Positions 1 to 8,700 of a stretch of 10,969 nucleotides of DNA are shown in pieces. The notes beneath the pieces were generated by a model. The model worked only from the letters and a program-made list of their open reading frames with translations, had not been told where the DNA came from and did not search any database. The stretch lies in contig CAYUZX010000080.1 of the NCBI GenBank assembly GCA_964449285.1, forward strand, positions 1-10,969, given 5' to 3'. The DNA is from QYOJ01 sp964449285. GTDB taxonomy: Bacteria > Bacteroidota > Bacteroidia > Bacteroidales > FEN-979. How positions within the stretch are numbered: position 1 is the stretch's first letter; each line of letters starts with the position of its first letter. The translations under genes were made by a program, and so were the position numbers.

Positions 1-90
1 ATAACCGAAGAAAGCCTGAAATGCATCGGGGCTGTTCCCAAGTTATCGTTTGAACCATGGGGCAAGGAAAAGGTCAGAAAAGTTGCATAG
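1..90 (+). CDS. C-terminal end of an unidentified protein (partial)
   Basis: The first base opens a reading frame that runs 29 codons without interruption to a TAG at 88-90. The peptide ends in ...SFEPWGKEKVRKVA and has a basic, coding-like composition. Its start lies outside the window. I do not recognise the family and 29 residues are too few to assign one. The frame closes 68 bases before hsdM on the same strand, so it could be the last gene of an upstream unit or part of the same island. An open frame of this length can also occur by chance. Confidence 0.45.
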   Translation: MTEESLKCIGAVPKLSFEPWGKEKVRKVA

Positions 91-158
91 TCAAACAAAA
101 ACAATACATCCTACCGATATATTTTACGACCTTTACAAACAATTAAGAAATCACATCA
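91..158 (+). promoter_or_regulatory. AT-rich leader of hsdM with a weak promoter-like box
   Basis: This gap precedes the first gene of the restriction-modification cluster and is the natural place for its promoter. The run TATATTTT at 118-125 matches seven of eight positions of the Bacteroidota -7 box TAnnTTTG, but no TTTG-like -33 element stands about 20 bases upstream. No Shine-Dalgarno sequence precedes the ATG at 159; the leader before it is A-rich, as is usual in this phylum. The assignment is tentative. Confidence 0.28.
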
Positions 159-2780
159 ATGGCTAAACATAAACTATCTCTTCCCCGTCTGGAAACCTTT
201 CTCTTTGAAGCCTGCGACATCCTCCGCAACAACATGGATGCATCCGAATACAAGGAATATATCATCGCCATGTTGTTTCTAAAGCGTGTGAACGATCAGT
301 TTGAGGTGCATCGTGACCTGAGAAAAAAGAACCTGACCGAGGTAAGAGGGTTGAATGACCCTGAGATGATTTATGGGGAACTGGAACGGCAAAACGCTCC
401 GGAGTATGATTTTTTCATCCCCATGGCTGCCCGCTGGAAACAACTGGACGGCGACCCGGAGTTTGATGCCGAAGGGAACAGGATCAACTTTATCAAAGAC
501 CTGCAGGAGGAGATCGGCGATCACCTGAATAAAGCGCTGGCAGCATTGGAAGATTATAACCTCGACAAATTGGAAGGGGTTCTCAAAAACAATATCAATT
601 TCAATCGCACCATTGGGAAAAACAACAAGCAGCTGACCGATGAGGATTTGCGGGAACTGATCCGCCATTTCAACAAGGTGATTCTTACTGATGATAACCT
701 GGAGTTTCCCGACCTGATGGGCGCAGCATATGAATACCTGATCAAGTTTTTTGCCGATAGCGCCGGGAAGAAAGCCGGGGAATTTTACACGCCTAACGAG
801 GTGGTGCGTTTGCTGGTGAATATCCTGGAACCGGAACAAAATGCTGAAATTTATGACCCTACGGTAGGCAGTGGTGGCATGCTGATCGAGAGCAAGAACT
901 ATGTGGAGAACCGCTATGGTTCAGCCCGCAACCTTTCCCTGTATGGACAGGAGAAAAATGGAACGGTCTGGAGCTTGTGCAAGATGAACATGCTGTTTCA
1001 CAGTATCTACGACAGCAAGATCCTCAATGGCGACACGTTGTTGAATCCCTCCCATATTCAGCCCAATGGCGAGATTAAAACGTTCGATATCGTCATCGCC
1101 AATCCTCCCTTCTCTCAGGACTATACAAAGGAGGGGATGAAGTTCAAAGAGCGATTCAATTTCTGGATGCCGTTGAAGGATAAAGCCGATTTTATGTTTG
1201 TGCAGCACATGGTAGCAAGCATTAACAATGCCGGACGCATGGCGGTGGTGATGCCACACGGGGTGCTGTTTCGGGGTGGGGAGGAACGCAAGTACAGGGA
1301 ATGGCTCATAAAAAGGGGCTACCTGGAAGCGGTGATCGGGATGCCTTCCGGTCTGTTTTATGGTACGGGTATCCCTGCAAGTGTGATCGTGATCAATAAA
1401 AAGGATGCACACTTACGCGATCAGGTGCTGTTTATCAATGCCGACCGGGAATACAAGGAGGGGAAGAACCAGAACAAGCTAAGACCCGAGGACCTTGAAA
1501 AGATCTCATATGTTTATCGGAACAAACGGGAACTCCCGAAATACAGCAAATTGGTAAGCAAGGAGGATTTGGCTGCCGAGGAGTACAATTTCAACATCCG
1601 CCGGTTTGTCGACAATGCTCCTCCTGCCGAACCACACGATGTGCATGCCCATTTGCAGGGTGGCATTCCGGTTGGCGAAGTAGATACACAGAATCCATTA
1701 TTTAATTGCTATAATGGGTTGCGTGCCAAGCTGTTCACAAACTTTAAGGATGGCTACCTGAAATTTTCGGACACGGTGGCACAAAAAGAGGATATCAAAA
1801 GAATGTTCGACGAAAGTCAGGAGATCAGGCAAGCACAGGAACGGTATGCCGATGCTATCCTGGCATGGTGGTTGGAACAAGTTCCGGTGATTGAACAATT
1901 GCCAACACAAAAGTATAGTGTGTTTGACCTTTCCCGTCAATTCTCGGCTTCGCTGACCGAAAAACTTAAGGCGCTGCCCATTCTTGATGCGTTTAAGAGC
2001 CGTGGTTCTTTTGCCGGCTATTGGAGCGAACTGAACACCGATATCAAAAGTGTGATCGCCAGTGGCTGGAATGCCGAACTGATCCCCGACGATGAGATCC
2101 TGGAGAGCCAGTTCCCGGATGTGCTTAAGGAGTTGCGCGACAATGAAGCCCGTAAAGAGGAACTGCAGGCTTTGTTTGCCGAAGTGAACGAACTGGAAGA
2201 TGATGTCTGGAATGAAGAGGAATACGACGTATGGCGAAGCAAGGAGCTGAAAGAGCACAAAGAGGGTGTCAAAGCGCTCAAAGGAGAACGAAAGGAGGCG
2301 GAAAAGGAATATAAAAATCTGCAGAAACGGATCAAGGCAAACCAAAAAGCAGGGACCCTGTTCAGTAATGAAGTGGAAGAACTACGCAACGAAGCTTCAA
2401 TAGTTGAAAGACAGATAGAACAATTGAGTGACCAGATTGAAACCGATGAACAGCGCATCGCTCGACATGCTGAGCTGGAAGAAGAGTTAAAAGAGTGCAA
2501 AAAAGTGATCAAAGAAATCAAAGAGAGAAAACAGGTTCTGGTAGACAAAGCGCGGGCGCTCATTATTGCCGATGAAGCCAAAGAGCTGATTATGAACCGG
2601 TGGCTGCGAACCTTAAATGGTACCATCGGGACCTACCTTCAGGCACATCAGCGTCAACTGCTGCATGCTGTCGAAAATCTGCACGATAAATATACCACCA
2701 CCCTGCACACCATCCTGGAAGAGCGGGAAAAGGAGACAGAATTATTGTATAGCTTTTTAAAAGAGTTGGGGTATGAGTGA
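159..2780 (+). CDS. hsdM: Type I restriction-modification DNA methyltransferase subunit HsdM, long form with coiled-coil C-terminus
   Basis: This subunit transfers a methyl group from S-adenosylmethionine to adenine N6 in the site chosen by HsdS. The N-terminal HsdM helical domain covers about residues 8-175. The GEFYTP motif at 207-212 is typical of HsdM and leads into the Rossmann methylase fold. Motif I (DPTVGSGG, 233-240) binds the cofactor and NPPF (315-318) is the catalytic motif IV of N6-adenine methylases. At 873 residues it is much longer than the roughly 500 residues of classical HsdM such as EcoKI or EcoR124I. The extra C-terminal part includes a highly charged, Glu/Lys-rich stretch at about 658-800 that looks like a long coiled coil. 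Related long HsdM proteins are known. The stop overlaps the hsdS start by 8 bases (ATGAGTGA), which suggests translational coupling. All motifs are intact, so the enzyme is probably active. Confidence 0.96.
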   Translation: MAKHKLSLPRLETFLFEACDILRNNMDASEYKEYIIAMLFLKRVNDQFEVHRDLRKKNLTEVRGLNDPEMIYGELERQNAPEYDFFIPMAARWKQLDGDPEFDAEGNRINFIKDLQEEIGDHLNKALAALEDYNLDKLEGVLKNNINFNRTIGKNNKQLTDEDLRELIRHFNKVILTDDNLEFPDLMGAAYEYLIKFFADSAGKKAGEFYTPNEVVRLLVNILEPEQNAEIYDPTVGSGGMLIESKNYVENRYGSARNLSLYGQEKNGTVWSLCKMNMLFHSIYDSKILNGDTLLNPSHIQPNGEIKTFDIVIANPPFSQDYTKEGMKFKERFNFWMPLKDKADFMFVQHMVASINNAGRMAVVMPHGVLFRGGEERKYREWLIKRGYLEAVIGMPSGLFYGTGIPASVIVINKKDAHLRDQVLFINADREYKEGKNQNKLRPEDLEKISYVYRNKRELPKYSKLVSKEDLAAEEYNFNIRRFVDNAPPAEPHDVHAHLQGGIPVGEVDTQNPLFNCYNGLRAKLFTNFKDGYLKFSDTVAQKEDIKRMFDESQEIRQAQERYADAILAWWLEQVPVIEQLPTQKYSVFDLSRQFSASLTEKLKALPILDAFKSRGSFAGYWSELNTDIKSVIASGWNAELIPDDEILESQFPDVLKELRDNEARKEELQALFAEVNELEDDVWNEEEYDVWRSKELKEHKEGVKALKGERKEAEKEYKNLQKRIKANQKAGTLFSNEVEELRNEASIVERQIEQLSDQIETDEQRIARHAELEEELKECKKVIKEIKERKQVLVDKARALIIADEAKELIMNRWLRTLNGTIGTYLQAHQRQLLHAVENLHDKYTTTLHTILEEREKETELLYSFLKELGYE

Positions 2781-4089
2781 GTGGAAAATAAAAAGATTAG
2801 GTGATTTGGGCTTTACGTATGCTGGTCTCTCAGGTAAAACACAAAAGGATTTTGGCAGCGGCAAGCCTTATATTCCTTATTTGAACATTTTTACTAATAG
2901 TAAAATTGATACTTCCTTTCTGGACTATGTTGAAATTCATCCATGGGAACACCAACATACAGTTAAAAAAGGAGATTTATTTTTTACGACTTCTTCAGAA
3001 ACTGTTGAGGAAGTAGGAATGACTTCAGTTTTGCTTGAAGATATTGGTGAATGTTACCTGAATAGTTTTTGTTTCGGCTTCCGACTTTATAACAATATTG
3101 ACCTAATCCCGGAATTTGTTCCATGCCTGTTCAGAGGTGAGATTGTAAGAAAAAGAATATCTGATTTAGGACAAGGTTCAACAAGATATAACCTGCCGAA
3201 GACGGAATTGCTAAAGAGGTTGGAATTGGATCTCCCTCCAATTCTAATTCAGCGCAAAATCTCCCACATCCTCTCCACCTGTGATGCGGTAATAGAAAAA
3301 ACCCGGGAAACCATCGCCAAATACAAAGCTATCAAGCAGGGGATGCTCCACGACCTCTTTACCCGGGGCATTGATGTAACCACAGGAAAACTGCGTCCAA
3401 GATATGAAGAGGCGCCGGAGTTGTATAAAGAGAGTAAACTGGGTTGGATTCCGACGGAGTGGGAGGAGAAAATATTTGGCAAAGAAGTAGATCTTATACA
3501 TGGACATCAATTTAGGAACTTTGATTTTACTGAATATGGTATTCCAATCGTAAAAATCGGACAAGTAAAACCCGAAAATATCGATCTATCAAATTGTTCT
3601 TATATAGATTTAAGAAGAGAAGAGGAATTTCAAAATGAAATAATTCGCAATGGAGATGTCCTGATGGCATTAACCGGTGCGACATTGGGGAAAGCTTGTC
3701 TGGTTAAAGGGCTGAATGGTATTGCTTTGCAGAATTACCGTGTTGGAAGATTTGAACCAATCATTAGGGAAAATGATATTGATAAAGTATTTCTTTACTA
3801 TTTGTTAATTGCGGGTGAGCTCCTTACTCAAATTTTCAATAAAGTAAACTCTGGAGCACAGGGGAACGTTGGAAAAGCTGACTTTGAAAAAGCAACATTC
3901 AAGAAACCTAATTTTACTGAACAAAAGGAAATTGCAGGACGATTGGCTTCTATTGATTCAAAACTACAAATGGAACAAACCTATCTTCACAAACTTCAAC
4001 AGATCAAGCAGGGTTTGATGGGAGATCTGTTAAGCGGGAAGAAACAGGTAAAGGTGAATGAAGAAGAGATGATCGCAATAGACAAATAA
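2773..4089 (+). CDS. hsdS: Type I restriction-modification specificity subunit HsdS
   Basis: HsdS recognises the two halves of the split DNA target and holds HsdM and HsdR together. The 438 residues show the usual two-fold layout. Target recognition domain 1 covers about residues 1-156. A central conserved helix at about 157-198 begins IQRKISHIL and ends KQGMLHDLF. Target recognition domain 2 starts near the GWIPTEW motif (about 224) and runs to about 382. A distal helix at about 383-426 has the matching EQKEIAGRL...KQGLMGDLL pattern. The two helices are internal repeats that set the spacing of the target halves. Both recognition domains are visibly more AT-rich than the conserved helices, the mosaic expected from exchange of recognition domains. 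The gene starts inside the end of hsdM, with no Shine-Dalgarno sequence. The target sequence cannot be read from the protein by eye. Confidence 0.95.
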   Translation: MSEWKIKRLGDLGFTYAGLSGKTQKDFGSGKPYIPYLNIFTNSKIDTSFLDYVEIHPWEHQHTVKKGDLFFTTSSETVEEVGMTSVLLEDIGECYLNSFCFGFRLYNNIDLIPEFVPCLFRGEIVRKRISDLGQGSTRYNLPKTELLKRLELDLPPILIQRKISHILSTCDAVIEKTRETIAKYKAIKQGMLHDLFTRGIDVTTGKLRPRYEEAPELYKESKLGWIPTEWEEKIFGKEVDLIHGHQFRNFDFTEYGIPIVKIGQVKPENIDLSNCSYIDLRREEEFQNEIIRNGDVLMALTGATLGKACLVKGLNGIALQNYRVGRFEPIIRENDIDKVFLYYLLIAGELLTQIFNKVNSGAQGNVGKADFEKATFKKPNFTEQKEIAGRLASIDSKLQMEQTYLHKLQQIKQGLMGDLLSGKKQVKVNEEEMIAIDK

Positions 4090-4099
4090 AATGCATGTA

Positions 4100-4130
4100 T
4101 TGTCCCGAATAGTTGCTAAATTTGGGACAA
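4100..4130 (+). promoter_or_regulatory. Inverted repeat over a -7 box: candidate AbiEi operator-promoter
   Basis: The gap between hsdS and abiEi holds two 10-base arms, TTGTCCCGAA (4100-4109) and TTTGGGACAA (4121-4130). They are reverse complements with one mismatch and are separated by 11 bases. Arm centres are 21 bases apart, close to two helical turns, so a dimer could bind one face of the DNA. The sequence TAAATTTG at 4117-4124 is an exact match to the Bacteroidota -7 box TAnnTTTG and runs into the right arm; no good -33 TTTG is seen at the usual distance. AbiEi proteins are known to repress their own promoter by binding inverted repeats (shown for Streptococcus agalactiae), so this is the expected operator. 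The right arm is followed by A-rich, not T-rich, sequence, which argues against a terminator. Confidence 0.6.
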
Positions 4131-4145
4131 AAATGAATAAATATT

Positions 4146-4760
4146 ATGTTTAAAAGCGTTGAAGAACACATACTTATAAATATCAGAAAAGCGGGGAGGG
4201 GTACGCTCTTTTTTTTAGAGAGTTTTATTGCTTATGGGAGCCCGGAAGCAGTGAAGAAAGCATTGCAGCGTTTGGTGAACACGGGTGAGCTGGAACGGGT
4301 TGCTACAGGCATCTATGTTCGTCCGCAAACCGACAGTGTCATTGGCAAGTTGACACCCGGCATCGAGGAGATTGCTAAAGCCATCGCAAAAAGAGACAAG
4401 GCTCGGATCATCCCCACGGGGTTGTATGCGCTTAACCGCTTGGGGCTCTCTACCCAGGTGCCCCTGAATGTGGTTTACCTGACCGATGGAACCGCCCGAA
4501 AGGTGCGGATCGGTAACCGGACCATTACGTTTAAGAAAACAACGCCCAAGAATGTGGCGGCAGTGGGAGAGATAAGCCGACTGGTCATCCAGGCGTTACG
4601 TACCATTGGTAAAGACAAGGTGACTGATTATGAGATCAAACACATACAAACCCTCCTCTCCAAAGAAAAACCCACCCGTCTGCAGTACGATATCCGCCTG
4701 GCTCCGGTATGGATCAGGGAGATCATGATGCCGGTGCTTAAATCGCTGCTCCATGAATAA
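4146..4760 (+). CDS. abiEi: AbiEi-type antitoxin and autorepressor (DUF6088-like) of a type IV toxin-antitoxin pair
   Basis: This is the antitoxin of an AbiE system. In studied examples it does not bind the toxin but counteracts it and represses the shared promoter. The 204-residue protein has an N-terminal winged-helix region at about residues 1-60: helices spanning FKSVEEHILINIRKAG and the SPEAVKKALQRLVNTGEL recognition segment, then the wing ERVATGIYVRP. The remaining basic C-terminal region fits the family and ends ...MPVLKSLLHE. The start at 4146 has no Shine-Dalgarno sequence and lies 16 bases after the inverted repeat at 4100-4130, giving a very short leader. The stop overlaps the toxin start by 8 bases (ATGAATAA). 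It is placed between hsdS and hsdR, so it probably also influences hsdR transcription; that is inference. Family identity rests on the fold pattern and the partner gene. Confidence 0.87.
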   Translation: MFKSVEEHILINIRKAGRGTLFFLESFIAYGSPEAVKKALQRLVNTGELERVATGIYVRPQTDSVIGKLTPGIEEIAKAIAKRDKARIIPTGLYALNRLGLSTQVPLNVVYLTDGTARKVRIGNRTITFKKTTPKNVAAVGEISRLVIQALRTIGKDKVTDYEIKHIQTLLSKEKPTRLQYDIRLAPVWIREIMMPVLKSLLHE

Positions 4761-5769
4761 AGAGGCGCTAACCGAGTGGTTCAGCCTCTCTGAGCAAAAC
4801 CGGCTGAACATTTTTGCCGAAACGGCAAACAGGATGAATCTCCCGCCCTCTGCTGTGGAAAAGGACTGGTGGGTGGTGCGAACACTGGAATTGGTGTTCC
4901 TGACTGAAATTGCTCCATTTACTGTGTTTAAAGGAGGAACCTCTCTGAGCAAAGCCTGGAATTTGATTAACCGGTTTTCGGAAGACATCGATCTGGCGCT
5001 GGATAGGAAGTTTCTGGATTTTCCCGAAGAAATGACCCGGTCACAGGTCGCTAAACTTCGCAGGAAATCGCAGGAATATATTTCTGTGAAGTATTTGCCC
5101 CAATTGCAGCGTGTATTTCATGATGCCGGCTTCACGGAAGTTACACTTCAGTTAACCGAAATCAAATCTCCGGATGAAGATCCTGTGAAGATTGAAGTGA
5201 TCTATCCTGCGTTGACGGAAAAATCGGATTACTTAGACCAGCGGGTGTTGATTGAGATCGGAAGTCGTTCGCTGATAGAACCTTATACGTTCAGGCAAAT
5301 AGTCTCTTTCGTTGGTGAACAATTTCCGGGATCTGCTTTTTCGGATGCAGGCACAGGTATTCCAACGGTTAACCCTGAACGGACATTTCTGGAGAAAATA
5401 TTTCTACTGCATGAGGAGTTTCAGCAGTCCCTTGATAAAATTAAGGTTGAACGGATCAGTAGACATCTATATGATATTGAACGGATGATGGATACCGGAT
5501 TTGGCACAAAAGCGCTGACTGACCATGTTCTATATGATCATATTGTGGAACATCGAAAGACAATTACACCGCTGAGGGGGATTGATTATGCGCATCATGT
5601 TCCGGCAAGGATAAATCCTTTGCCTCCGGATGATTTAATCGATGAAGTCAGAAAGGATTATGAACAGATGCGGCAGAGTATGGTTTTTACTGAATCGTTG
5701 CCGTTCGACATGCTGATGGATCGCATTTCTGAACTTAAAAATAGAATCAATACAATGAGTCATGGCTGA
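4753..5769 (+). CDS. abiEii: AbiEii-type nucleotidyltransferase toxin
   Basis: This is the toxin of the AbiE pair and a member of the DNA polymerase beta-like nucleotidyltransferase superfamily. The nucleotide-binding motif GGTSLS is at residues 61-66 and the metal-binding aspartates are D78 and D80 in EDIDLAL. The later family motif NPERTFLEKIFLLHEE is at 207-222 and contains the conserved lysine K215. Length (338 residues) suits the family. The S. agalactiae protein binds GTP, and the related mycobacterial MenT toxins add nucleotides to tRNA 3' ends, so transfer of nucleotides to tRNA is a reasonable but untested role here. The gene overlaps abiEi and hsdR by 8 bases at each end, binding toxin output to both antitoxin and restriction subunit. 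All catalytic residues are present, so the toxin looks functional. Confidence 0.9.
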   Translation: MNKEALTEWFSLSEQNRLNIFAETANRMNLPPSAVEKDWWVVRTLELVFLTEIAPFTVFKGGTSLSKAWNLINRFSEDIDLALDRKFLDFPEEMTRSQVAKLRRKSQEYISVKYLPQLQRVFHDAGFTEVTLQLTEIKSPDEDPVKIEVIYPALTEKSDYLDQRVLIEIGSRSLIEPYTFRQIVSFVGEQFPGSAFSDAGTGIPTVNPERTFLEKIFLLHEEFQQSLDKIKVERISRHLYDIERMMDTGFGTKALTDHVLYDHIVEHRKTITPLRGIDYAHHVPARINPLPPDDLIDEVRKDYEQMRQSMVFTESLPFDMLMDRISELKNRINTMSHG

Positions 5770-8700
5770 ATACATCAATGTTGAGAAACCATTCCTTGAA
5801 AAGCTCCGTCAGTTAGGCTGGCAGGTGATTGACCAGGGCATTGGCATACCTCAGGACCCACGGAAGAGCCTGCGTGAGAACTTTAAACAAGTTTTGCTGC
5901 CGGAAGTCTTCAAACAAACCGTTAAGAAGATCAATACCCTTCCCGATGGAAAGGAATGGCTTACTGATAAACAGCTGGATGAGATCCTTTTTGAAATCCA
6001 GAATTTTGCCGGTAAGAGTCTGCATGAAGCCAATAAAGAGATTCATCGTCTGCTGTTAAAAGGTACGAGTGTTCCAAGAAATGAACTAACAGGAGAACAG
6101 GACCCTACCGTCAGATTGGTCGATTTTAAAAAGCATAAAGACAACTCTTTTATTGCCATCAATCAGTTCCGGCTGCTTACTCCTGGTGCAAGTCGTCAGG
6201 GGATCATACCCGATATTGTACTTTTCCTGAATGGGTTGCCTGTCATCGTAGTAGAGTGCAAAGACTTTGATGTAGCGGAACCGCTAAGTGAAGCCTGGTT
6301 GCAGGTGACCCGGTATGCTAACACCCGTGATGATGATTATGGCATGAAAGAGGGCGAAGAGAGACTGTTTCATTACAATATTTTCAGTATCATTACCCAT
6401 GGCAGAGAGGCACGGGTTGGAACTATCAGCGCCGATTTTGATTTTTACAACAATTGGGTTGACATTTTTCCTGAAGAATATAAAGTAGTGGAGTATCCCC
6501 CTGATGAAGAACGTCAGGAGGTGCTGATCCATGGGATGCTCAACAAGGAGATCCTGGTGGATATCCTCAAACATTTCACGCTCTTCATGGAGATCCAAAA
6601 AGGGGTGGAGGTGAAAATTGTAACTCGTTACAATCAGTACCGTGCTGTTGGAAAGATCATTGCGAACCTGCGTGAGGGTAGCTCTCCATTCAAAAAAAGC
6701 GGCGTGGTATGGCATACTCAGGGCAGCGGCAAGAGCCTGACGATGGTTTTTCTGATCAGGAAGATGCGCAGCCTTGATGATCTGAAAGACTATAAAGTGC
6801 TTTTCATTGTGGATCGTACCGATCTGGAAGAGCAGCTGTCCGAGGTGGCAGAACTCACTGGGGAGCCTGTGCGGGTCGTTGATAAACGGAATAAGCTCCA
6901 TGATCTAAGCGATGATACTGGCGATGTAAACATGGTGATGATCCATAAGTTCCTGGTTGAAAACAATGTATCTGCCCAGTCGTTGATTGATGCAGGTGTG
7001 ATCCCAAGGTTTGATCGATTTGAAACCATCAATAACAGTGACCGGATTCTCCTGCTGGTGGATGAAGCGCACCGCACGCAGGGTGGCGATATGGGAGACA
7101 ATCTATTTTCTGCTTTTCCGAATGCTGTTCGTATTGGATTTACCGGGACACCTTTGCTTACCCAAAGACATGAGATCAAAACACACGAACGGTTTGGCGG
7201 CTTTATCGACTTTTACAAATTTGATACGGCTGTTAAAGATCGGGCAACAGTGGAAATCAAATATATCGGGAAAGTTTCTAAAGACAGGATTGAGGATAAG
7301 GAGCAATTTGATGCCGAGTTTGAGGATATGTTCAAACAGAGGACTGATGCCGAACGGGAGGAGATCCAGCGCAGATATGGCTCGTTCATTGCCTATCTGG
7401 AATCCAAGGATCGGATAGCCGAAATTGCAAAGGACATCGTTGAGCACTATTATAACGACATTTTAGTGAACGGATTTAAGGCGCAGGTGGTGGCTTCAAG
7501 TATTGTTGCGGCTGTCCGGTATAAATATGAACTGGAGATTGCCATCGGGGATAAGATTGAGGAGTTGAAAACCTTACCTGATGAACAGCGCGACGATGAC
7601 CGGTTAAAACAACTGGAATTTCTGAAAGTGGCGGTCATCGTTTCCAGTTTGGGAAACAATGAGCCGGGATATATTAGCAAAGCCCGGAAAGAGGCATTGG
7701 ATACCGATGCGAAAAACAATTTCAAGAAGGATTTTGACTACTCCACGGAAGAAGGTGGTCAGTACCGGAAACCGGAAACCGGGATTGGGATCATTTGTGT
7801 ATGCGATCGTCTGTTGACCGGATTTGATGCACCCATCGAGCAGGTAATGTATTTGGATAAAAGCCTGAAAGAACATGACCTATTTCAGGCGATAGCTCGT
7901 GTGAACCGCACGAAGTCAGGCAAATCGTATGGATTGATTGTGGATTACTTTGGGGTTACCAAGCATTTATCCAAGGCATTGGAAATATATACCGACAGTG
8001 ATAAAGAGAAGTTGGACAACTTCCTTACGGTTTTTCGGGATATCAACAAGGAGATACCTGTATTGGAAGCCCGGTATAAACGTATCCTCGATCTGTTCAG
8101 TGACCATGATCTAAAGGATATCAAAGATTTTCTGGAACAGAAATTCACGGATGATCAAAAGGAATTTGAATTTGCTGAAGCCTGTATTGAAGAAGCTAAA
8201 AACATAAAATTCAGGGCTGAACTGCTTACCTATTCCAAGAGCTTCTTTGACAGCCTGGATTTACTTTTCAATACGCAGGCAGGGGGCGATTATTGGGTTA
8301 TGGCAAAGCGGCTGGGGTATTTGCTTTGGCGCATCCAGGACCGGTATAAGGATGAAACGATGGACCTGAAATGGGCTTCTGAAAAAGTTCGTAAACTCAT
8401 CGACAGGCATTTACTCTCCTTAGGGATTGATACAAAGGTGCAGCAGGTCTCCATTTTATCCGATGATTTTAAGCGAAAGGTAGATTACCTCAACAAAACG
8501 CCTAAATCCAAAGCATCTGAAATGGAACATGCAATTCGTTGGCACATCAAAGTGAACCTCGACAAAGATCCGTCCCTGTATAATCGTTTTAAAGACCGTT
8601 TGGAGATGATTCTCAACGCCTACAAGGAGAACTGGGAGGAAATTGTGAAGGAGTTAAGCAGATTAAGAGAGGAGATGGCAGTAGGTAGGAAAGATGAAAC

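Noticed and set aside
279..2626. Several long open frames on the - strand opposite hsdM (up to 215 codons)
   Set aside because: They lie opposite a strongly supported gene with intact methylase motifs, have no recognisable domains, and have compositions typical of antisense reading of Glu/Lys-rich coding DNA.
2773..4089. Phase-variable, invertible hsdS
   Set aside because: Only one hsdS is present and I see no second partial hsdS, flanking inverted repeats or recombinase gene in the window.
4100..4130. Inverted repeat read as a transcription terminator after hsdS
   Set aside because: The right arm is followed by A-rich sequence with no T run, the spacer is 11 bases, and the arms overlap a promoter-like box ahead of an AbiEi gene, so an operator is the better reading.
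4133..4153. Six-codon frame MNKYYV overlapping the abiEi start
   Set aside because: It could be a leader peptide, but the sequence is AT-rich leader DNA where such frames arise easily, and nothing else supports translation.
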